34,294 nt of DNA from a virus. The position numbers and the translations under genes are program-made. Positions 14,417 through 21,300 of the stretch are shown one piece after another. Under the pieces are notes generated by a model, which worked only from the letters and a program-made list of their open reading frames with translations, searched no databases and had not been told where the DNA came from. The stretch's first letter is position 1. Every line of letters starts with the position of its first letter. The stretch spans positions 1-34,294 of IMG/VR virus record IMGVR_UViG_3300030102_005918; one strand, given 5' to 3'.

Positions 14417-14674
14417 ATGGCGGCTAAAAAGAGAAAGAAAAAAAATGTATCTCTCTCAGTTGGTCGCGGTGAAAAGCTATCTGTAAAGAGGGGCGGCGGT
14501 CTTACTGCAAAAGGAAGAGCCAAATACAATCGCGCCACAGGTTCTAAATTAAAAGCACCCGCCCCTAACCCTAAAACTAAAAAAGATAAAGGTAGGAAAA
14601 AATCTTTCTGCGCACGTTCTCGCAGTTGGACAGGAGAGCGCGGCAAAGCTGCGCGTAAACGTTGGAAATGTTAG
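14417..14674 (+). CDS. Small basic protein (DUF6321-like pattern)
   Basis: 85 residues, ribosome site CGGAG. Lys/Arg-rich head (AAKKRKKKN), then GGGLTAKGRAKYNRATGSKL, KAPAPNPK, and SFCARSRSWTGERGKAARKRWKC with two Cys in the last 20 residues. I recall this arrangement as a common small family of marine phages (DUF6321), without known function; a database search would confirm. The strong charge suggests DNA or RNA contact. Confidence 0.75.
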   Translation: MAAKKRKKKNVSLSVGRGEKLSVKRGGGLTAKGRAKYNRATGSKLKAPAPNPKTKKDKGRKKSFCARSRSWTGERGKAARKRWKC

Positions 14675-14675
14675 A

Positions 14676-14909
14676 ATGAAATTAGATTTACAGCATATAT
14701 CAAGTGCAGTAATAATTTTGTTATTAGGTTGGGGTTCTTTTCAGCTTTATGGAATGAATGCTAATGTTGCTGTTATTAGTTATAAGGTTGAAGAAAACTA
14801 CAAAATGATAAAACCTATGTGGCAAGATTTTTTGGTAAGGAGCGCAAATAATGCCAATATCCAGAAGCCAAATGACGAAACAAATTTCACGTGGAACCAA
14901 AAGGAGTAA
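14676..14909 (+). CDS. Small single-pass membrane protein
   Basis: 77 residues. One membrane segment at about 9-26 (SSAVIILLLGWGSFQLYG), then a short helical soluble part with SYKVEENYKMIKPMWQDFLV. The last 20 residues are read from DNA that also begins the next gene. Size and topology would allow a holin or spanin-like part, but the position among virion genes and the absence of a lysin nearby leave this open. Ribosome site weak (TTAGA before the ATG); it may be coupled to the preceding gene. Confidence 0.65.
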   Translation: MKLDLQHISSAVIILLLGWGSFQLYGMNANVAVISYKVEENYKMIKPMWQDFLVRSANNANIQKPNDETNFTWNQKE

Positions 14910-15087
14910 AAAAATGGCTAAAAGACCCGGACTTTATGCAAATATCGCTGCTAAACGCCGTAGAATAAAGGCAGGTAGTGGTGAAAAAATGAGAAAACCC
15001 GGAGCCAAAGGTGCGCCAACGGCTAAAAATTTTAGAGATGCGGCAAAAACTGCTAAAAAAAGAAAAACAACAAAAAAGAAAAAATAA
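14851..15087 (+). CDS. Small Lys/Arg-rich conserved protein
   Basis: 78 residues starting at ATG 14851 behind AAGGAG; it overlaps the previous gene by 59 bases in another frame. A second ATG at 14914 has its own AAAAGGAG, so a shorter form starting MAKRPGLYANIAAKRRR is possible. The core PGLYANIAAKRRRIKAGSGE and KMRKPGAKGAPTAKNF is familiar from many marine phage genomes; the C-terminus is nearly all Lys/Arg/Thr. Likely nucleic-acid contact; role unknown. Confidence 0.8.
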   Translation: MPISRSQMTKQISRGTKRSKKMAKRPGLYANIAAKRRRIKAGSGEKMRKPGAKGAPTAKNFRDAAKTAKKRKTTKKKK

Positions 15088-15098
15088 GGGTTTGTTAA

Positions 15099-15767
15099 AT
15101 GGCGGTATCTGCATCAACTGACTTTGAGTTAGACGTAGCTGAGTATGTTGAAGAGGCTTTTGAACGTTGCGGTTTAGAAGTACGAACAGGTTATGATTTA
15201 AAAACCGCTAGACGATCTATGAATTTAATGTTTGCGGAATGGGCTAACCGTGGTTTAAATCAATGGACCATCAAACAAAGAACACAAACAGTTACTGAAA
15301 ATGATGGAGAATATGATTTAGGTGCAGACGTTATAGACATTGTAACTGCTGCAATTCGCAGAGATAATGTTGATTTTTCATTAGATAGAATTGGTAGGGA
15401 TGAATACTTAAACATTCCTACTAAAACAACAAAGGCAAGACCAACTCAATATTTTCTTGATCGTCAAATAACTCCAAATTTAAAACTTTGGCCTTTGCCA
15501 GAAAACAGCACAGACATTATTGTTTATGATTGTTTAACAAGAATAGATGATGCTGATAATTCTCAAAATACTGTAGATATGCCATTTAGATTTTATCCAT
15601 GTTTGGCTGCAGGTTTAGCTTACTATATTTCCATGAAACGTGCCCCAGATAGAATTCAAATGTTAAAGGCTTCTTATGAAGAAGAGTTTAGACGCGCAAT
15701 GGATGAGGATCGTGATCGTGCTTCTTTTCAACTTACTCCAAGTTTGAGGAATTATCGTATTGTCTAG
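15099..15767 (+). CDS. Head-tail adaptor, P22 gp4-like
   Basis: 222 residues. Opens with a helical part (DVAEYVEEAFERCGLEVRTG, ARRSMNLMFAEWANRGLNQW) followed by a beta segment (EYDLGADVIDIVTAAIRRDN, KLWPLPEN) and a C-terminal helix bundle (RFYPCLAAGLAYYISMKRAP). This is the pattern of short podovirus connector proteins that bind under the portal after packaging and lengthen the channel. Two genes downstream a second adaptor-like protein occurs, so the pair may form successive rings. Recognition is from memory of the family. Confidence 0.75.
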   Translation: MAVSASTDFELDVAEYVEEAFERCGLEVRTGYDLKTARRSMNLMFAEWANRGLNQWTIKQRTQTVTENDGEYDLGADVIDIVTAAIRRDNVDFSLDRIGRDEYLNIPTKTTKARPTQYFLDRQITPNLKLWPLPENSTDIIVYDCLTRIDDADNSQNTVDMPFRFYPCLAAGLAYYISMKRAPDRIQMLKASYEEEFRRAMDEDRDRASFQLTPSLRNYRIV

Positions 15768-16257
15768 ATTTGCCACAGGTAAAAATGCTTACGGTATATC
15801 AGACCGTTCTGGTTTTCGTTATCGTTTAAAAGACATGCGAAAAGAATGGAATGGTTTGTTTGTTGGCAAAGATGAATTTGAAGAAAAACATCCACAACTT
15901 GAAGCACCAAGGGTTCCTGCAGACGCACAAGCTATTAGAAATGCAAGGCCATCAAGAACCGAACCAAAAGTAGAAGTTTTATTAAGAAAAAATCCTTTTA
16001 CAACAACTACAAGTAGTAATGTAATTTCTGTTTTTGAATCAGGTCACAACAGAAAAACAACTGATGTTGTTAGATTTAGAAATGCAGTTGGTTTCGCAGG
16101 GGTAACGTCAACAAACATTAATAAAAATACAGGATACTCAATTACTAAAGTTGATGCAGATAATTATACATTTCAAGTTGATGGAAGTGCAGCCAATGCC
16201 TCTGATAAGGGTGGTGGAGTAGTAGCTTCTGCAGGACCAGTTACGGTGGAGGCATAA
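15760..16257 (+). CDS. Conserved-type tail/adaptor-region protein (TTG start)
   Basis: 165 residues. The start is TTG at 15760, overlapping the previous stop by eight bases, with GAGGA (15746-15750) nine bases before it; the resulting N-terminus MSRFATGKNAYGISDRSGFR looks like the conserved start of this kind of protein, supporting TTG over any later ATG. N-terminal half is Arg/Lys-rich with ISDRSGFRYRLKDMRKEWNG; the C-terminal half is a Thr/Val-rich beta domain (VVRFRNAVGFAGVTSTNINK, DNYTFQVDGS). Likely part of the connector or tail hub. Confidence 0.75.
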   Translation: MSRFATGKNAYGISDRSGFRYRLKDMRKEWNGLFVGKDEFEEKHPQLEAPRVPADAQAIRNARPSRTEPKVEVLLRKNPFTTTTSSNVISVFESGHNRKTTDVVRFRNAVGFAGVTSTNINKNTGYSITKVDADNYTFQVDGSAANASDKGGGVVASAGPVTVEA

Positions 16258-17238
16258 ATGGCGTTTACATATGCACAGTTAAAACAAGCAATACAAGATT
16301 TTACTGAAAACAGTGAAACTACATTTGTTAATAATTTACCTACATTTATTCGGCTTGCTGAAGAAAAAATATTGCAAAATGTGCAGTTAGAGTTGTTTCG
16401 CAAAACGCAAACCGCAAATCTTGTAGTTAATAATAAGTATTTAAACGTACCAAGTGATTTTCTTGCTCCTTTCTCTTTAAGTTATTCATCAAATCCGTTT
16501 CCTTTTAGCAACCCTTTGCCAAGCGGTAACTATAAAATAGCTGACAGTATTTTAAATGCTTTTTTAGGTTTTCCTGCAGACATAGCTTTATTTCAAACAC
16601 CTCAAGCTATAACTGGAAGGGCTTTAGGTGATATAGATGGAACTAATGATGGAAATGTAAGTGCAAATGATGCGCTTTTAATGCAAATATATATTGTGCA
16701 AAAATTTACAGGTGTAATTGAACCTACCTTAACAGCAACACATATAGATTATATTGAAACTACAATGCTTCCTTATATGGCGGCAAGACCTGTAGAATAT
16801 TCTGATTACTACAATCCAACATTAGAAGTTCTTACTGATTTTTTAGACTTTAAAGATCCTAGTTTTCTTCGTGAATATCAAAATGATGATAGGGTTAGAG
16901 CAAAACCTAGATATTATGCTTTATTTGATAACACTAATTTTTGTGTAGCACCAACACCAGATCAATCTTATAAAGTACAGTTAAGTTATTTTTATAGACC
17001 TTTAAGCATAACTGCAGGTGCAGATGGTGAATCAACTTGGCTCAGTACAAACGCAGAAACCACTTTATTTTACGCATCTTTAGTTGAGGCAAATATTTTT
17101 ATGAAAGGGGAGCCTGATGTTACTCAATCATACATGATGAGGGTATCAGAAGGTATAAAACAACTTAAAATGTTAGGAGAAGCAAAGCAAACAACTGATT
17201 TGTATAGAACAGGTCAAGTTGTTCGCGCTAAAGAATAA
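16258..17238 (+). CDS. Phage adaptor protein with dockerin-like insertion
   Basis: 326 residues, start directly after the preceding TAA. Residues 1-78 (TFVNNLPTFIRLAEEKILQN, YLNVPSDFLAPFSLSY) and 195-326 (FLDFKDPSFLREYQ, PRYYALFDN, FMKGEPDVTQSYMMR) match the usual adaptor that joins portal to tail; the usual protein runs from the first straight into the second. Here about 115 residues are inserted. They include GDIDGTNDGNVSANDALL (124-141), a dockerin/EF-hand-like calcium loop with Asp125, Asp127, Asp131 and Asp138 but two residues longer than a standard dockerin loop. The insert probably forms a separate surface domain. Ends by TAATG with the next gene. Confidence 0.8.
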   Translation: MAFTYAQLKQAIQDFTENSETTFVNNLPTFIRLAEEKILQNVQLELFRKTQTANLVVNNKYLNVPSDFLAPFSLSYSSNPFPFSNPLPSGNYKIADSILNAFLGFPADIALFQTPQAITGRALGDIDGTNDGNVSANDALLMQIYIVQKFTGVIEPTLTATHIDYIETTMLPYMAARPVEYSDYYNPTLEVLTDFLDFKDPSFLREYQNDDRVRAKPRYYALFDNTNFCVAPTPDQSYKVQLSYFYRPLSITAGADGESTWLSTNAETTLFYASLVEANIFMKGEPDVTQSYMMRVSEGIKQLKMLGEAKQTTDLYRTGQVVRAKE

Positions 17239-17519
17239 TGTTAAATACAACACAAATTGGATCAGCAGCAGTTCATACAACTAATAATAGAGGACATTCA
17301 CCAGAGGAAATTGCATCTTTTTGTGTGGATGAATTAATGCACGTTGCAGAAACTGCTCCCCCTGTAATCAGGGATCAAGCGATAGCCTTTAAAAAACAAA
17401 TGCTTTCTGTTATAACTAAGTATGTGCAGCAGGGTATTCTCAGTGACCGCACAACTGTGTATAATGCACTAAACGATGCAGGGCACCCTGAACTTGCTGA
17501 ATTAATTAGGAGATTGTAA
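17238..17519 (+). CDS. Small helical conserved-type protein
   Basis: 93 residues between TAATG junctions on both sides. All-helical: GHSPEEIASFCVDELMHVAE, VIRDQAIAFKKQMLSVITKY, then SDRTTVYNALNDAGHPELAE. I recall the 'HSPEEIA...C...E.A' pattern as a small protein that regularly accompanies these adaptors in marine phages. No membrane segment or catalytic motif; structural or assembly partner is likely. Confidence 0.8.
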   Translation: MLNTTQIGSAAVHTTNNRGHSPEEIASFCVDELMHVAETAPPVIRDQAIAFKKQMLSVITKYVQQGILSDRTTVYNALNDAGHPELAELIRRL

Positions 17520-17998
17520 TGGCGATTACACAGGCACTATGCACAACATTTAAAGAAGAATTAATGTTGGGTGGGCATGATTTTAGTACTTCAGGTGCAT
17601 CTGCAGGTACATTTAACATAGCTTTATATACATCTAGCGCAACATTAGGGGCATCAACAACAGCCTATACTAATAGTGGGGAAGTTAGCAGTAATAATAC
17701 ATATACAGCAGGTGGACCTAGCGCGGGGCAGCAATTAACTGTAAATACTGCGCCGGGAAATGGCGGTTCTGGAACTGTTGTATTTACAAGTTTTGCTACT
17801 AAAACTTTTAGTGCTGTAACAATTACAGCCCGTGGTGCGCTAATTTATAATAGCACTCCTGCAGGAAATGCTTCTGGTAGAACAAACCCTGCTGTAATAG
17901 TTTTAAATTTTGTTACAGATAAGTCTTCTTCAAGTGGAGATTTTACTATACAATTCCCAACAGCAGATGCCTCAAACGCCGTAATAAGGATTAATTAA
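17519..17998 (+). CDS. Small tail/collar structural protein
   Basis: 159 residues starting at TAATG. Begins MAITQALCTTFKEELMLGGH, then FNIALYTSSATLGASTTAYT, a Gly/Thr/Ala-rich beta body, and ends DFTIQFPTADASNAVIRIN. This start and end are characteristic of a family of marine phage virion proteins placed before the fibre genes, presumed fibre attachment or collar parts. The family recognition is from memory; the molecular role is not established. Confidence 0.8.
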   Translation: MAITQALCTTFKEELMLGGHDFSTSGASAGTFNIALYTSSATLGASTTAYTNSGEVSSNNTYTAGGPSAGQQLTVNTAPGNGGSGTVVFTSFATKTFSAVTITARGALIYNSTPAGNASGRTNPAVIVLNFVTDKSSSSGDFTIQFPTADASNAVIRIN

Positions 17999-18339
17999 TG
18001 CCTAAAGTTGCTGAGAGAGTTAGACAATCTAGCCTGTCAACTGGCACAGGTAATTTTACTCTTAGCGGCACATATCAGGGGTTTCAAAGTTTTAGTGAGG
18101 TTTTTTCTGTAGGCGATACAACTTACTATGTTATCGCTGATGATTTAGGTAATTGGGAAGTTGGAATAGGAACATATTCTTCAGCAAATACCTTAACAAG
18201 AAATATTGTTTATGAAAGCAGTAATGGAGATGCAAAAGTAACTTTTCCTGCAGGTGACAAAAGGGTATTTGTGTCGTATCCTGCAGCAAGATCAATTACA
18301 TCAGACCAAACGGTGGCATTGGCAATAGCGTTAGGATAA
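17998..18339 (+). CDS. Small tail structural protein
   Basis: 113 residues starting at TAATG. Pattern KVAERVRQSSLSTGTGNFTL, GYQ-like segment SFSEVFSVGDTTYYVIADD, NWEVGIGTYSSANTLTRNIV, then a beta end with FPAGDKRVFVSYPAAR. This is the common phage 'T-G-T-G...W-E-V-G-x-G-T-Y' protein found next to tail fibre genes; it is thought to be an attachment or baseplate-like element. Good codon use and placement; the exact role is open. Confidence 0.8.
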   Translation: MPKVAERVRQSSLSTGTGNFTLSGTYQGFQSFSEVFSVGDTTYYVIADDLGNWEVGIGTYSSANTLTRNIVYESSNGDAKVTFPAGDKRVFVSYPAARSITSDQTVALAIALG

Positions 18340-18342
18340 ATA

Positions 18343-21300
18343 ATGGGTAAGAAGCTAGTTTTTAATTATACATTTGATGCGTCTGCTCAAACAGTTCGTT
18401 TAGATGATGATATTTATAGTGCAAAAAGATTACTTTTAATAACGAACACGACTACAGGCGATATTATTTATCAATTTAATGATGCCAATTTAGGCATTGC
18501 AAATATCGCTTTTGATTATGAAAATACCACGACTACACTTACCTTAAATTTTGACACTACATCTATGAACGACACTGACGTTTTACAGATATTAGTCGAA
18601 ATGGATAGTGCAGATATGACCGTAAATGAACGGTTTGTAGATCCTGTTTCTAAAATACGTGTTTCTAATCCAGAAAACTTAATTGATACTGATTTTGAAT
18701 ACGGTCTTCAATCTACAAAGTGGGAAACACTAGAGTTAACTAAAAATATTCCGACATTTTTTAGTCGTAGTGGTGATATACCAATTGAACTTACAAGCAT
18801 TGATACAATCAATGGTAGTGATCAAGTTCAGGTAGTAACTGCTGTTGATCACGGTTTGCGCCGTGGCACACCAATAATTGTACAAGCAACTGCTAACATT
18901 GCTTGTGATGGTGGGTTTGTTGTTGATGCTGTTATTGATAACACAACATTTACATATACAGCAAAAAACCAAGTTAATTTTACAGGAAATGTTGTTGAAA
19001 CTTTCTCGCAACTATTTCCTGCGTCTGTATATGCAGGTACAGAATTTAAACTTTCAAACATTGGTGGAATTACTACAAATGAAGCTGCTCAAAGTGTATT
19101 AACTGTAAGCACTCAGTTTCCTAATGATTTTGAAAACGGAACTAGCATGGCTTTATCAAACAGCTTTGCTAAAGCAACAATTAATATTGATACAGATCAA
19201 GTAGAATTTAATAATTATACTAGTTTAAACAAAAGCACTACATCTAACGCAGCCACAGGCGAAACTGGAAATTTTGTATTAGGTGGCGTTCATCCTTTTA
19301 ATTGGCAACCCACAGATGGTTATTATTTTACTGAAGGAACAACATCAGTAGACACAAACAATAATGTTATCACCACACCAACTCCTCACGGTTTTACTAC
19401 AGGACAAGCAATTACTTATCTTACTGATACGGGAACGAACACTGCAATTGGTGGCTTAACATCAGGTAAAACATATTATGTTGTTAGAATAAATGATACA
19501 TCATTTTATTTACATAATTATAGAAGCACTAGTAGTTTTTATAGAACAAATCTTAGTTCAAACGGAGTAAGCGGCGGTATTTCAAAAGGATGTTTTGCTA
19601 GAGCTTTTTGGCAATATTATCAGTATAGCTTTGAGCAAAACAGACTTTTAAACGGTACATTTAATTGGTCACCATTTACAGGTGATGTTAAAGTAGATTT
19701 TGGTTCTAGCGTTGCAAATGCACCTGCGAAAGACCGTCCTTTGTTTGCTACTGATGCTTGGACTCTTACTCAATATGCTGACATAACAGGAGATATTTTT
19801 AGAGGGAACAATACTTCAAGCTATGATTGGTTTTTTCAACAATATTATACTTCTGGCTTTGCTTCTACTTATTCAGTAAGAGTTTATAGTACCACTTCTT
19901 TTGGTTATTATAATATATCCAGTGGTTCTTATAATGTTGGTTGGTTGCCATTTTTGCCTAATCCAACAGGATGCTCCTTTTATGTAGCAAACCACGGTCT
20001 TACAACAGGAGATGCCGTTACAATTACTGCAACTTCTGGCACTTTACCCTCACCTGTTGCTTCTGGCACGGTATACAAAGCTGTTGTGATTGATGCTAAC
20101 AGAATTAGTCTCCAAACTTTAGCAGGTGCAGATATTGTGTTTACAAATGGTGGAACCACTAATCTTGCTTATCAAGTCACAGCATATTTTCCATTAGAAA
20201 ATCAAGATACAATTTTTGTTCCAGATACTACCTTAAAAGACGGTGATGCTGTTGTTTATAGTAATAATGGTGGTACAGATATTGGCGGTTTAACAAACGG
20301 AAGCACTTATTATGTAGCATTTAAAAACGGAAGCCGTTTTATGCTTTCAACTACAGCAAATACATTTGGTGATAGTTATACAATTGCGAATCAAGGGCTT
20401 AGTTCGTCTGTTGACTTAACGAACGATTATATTGATTTTGATAGCACTGCTCTTAGCACTGGGGATGCAGTAAGATACACCACTACCAGTACTCCGATTG
20501 GTGGTTTGTCAAATGGTCAAATTTTTTGGGTTCGTTTTGTTTCTGGGCAAGATTACACACTTCACTACTCTAAATCAGATGCTACTTCAAATGCTAACAA
20601 AGTAAATCTTGGTTCTTACGGAACAGGAACTGGCGTAATACAAAAGTTAAATATTATTGATTTAACAAGCAAACCTTCAGGTGAAACACACATTTTTACT
20701 GCAGACTTTGTTGGGGCGGCTGATGGTCTTTATAGTGTGGCAAGTAGTGCCGCAGATGGTCTTTCATTTACATTTAATGCAGGTGATAAAATTGAAGCTC
20801 GTTCTGTTTCTTCTGTCTCTCAAAAATCTTTTATAGCAGGTTTAAATGCTTTTAGAATAAACAATCATGGATTAATTACAGGCGATTCTGTAGAATATAC
20901 TGAAACTGGAACAACAAATGTTAGTGGTTTATCAAGTGGATCTTCATATTTTATTATTAGAAAAAATAAAGATTTTTTCTCTTTAGCTACATCTCAAGAA
21001 AACGCCATATTAGGAACAGCAATTGCTTTATCAGATTCAGGAGGTCAATCATCTGAAATTACTGGTACTGTAAGTTTTGCTCCTACTAGTATTGTTGGTG
21101 AATTTAATGGTGATGGAACAATAAGCTATGAAGCAGATTCTTTATCTGCGACAGGAGAAGATACAAACTTTACTTCCTTTTACAATAAAGGAGATTCATT
21201 TTTTATAAGCATTCCTGAAACAACAGTTACAGCTACAATTAGCAGTGTTAATACATCATCTAATGTTATTACAACGTCTGCAGATCACAATTTTAGCACA

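Noticed and set aside
14676-14909. Calling the small membrane protein a holin
   Set aside because: One membrane segment only, no lysin or spanin nearby; topology alone is not enough.
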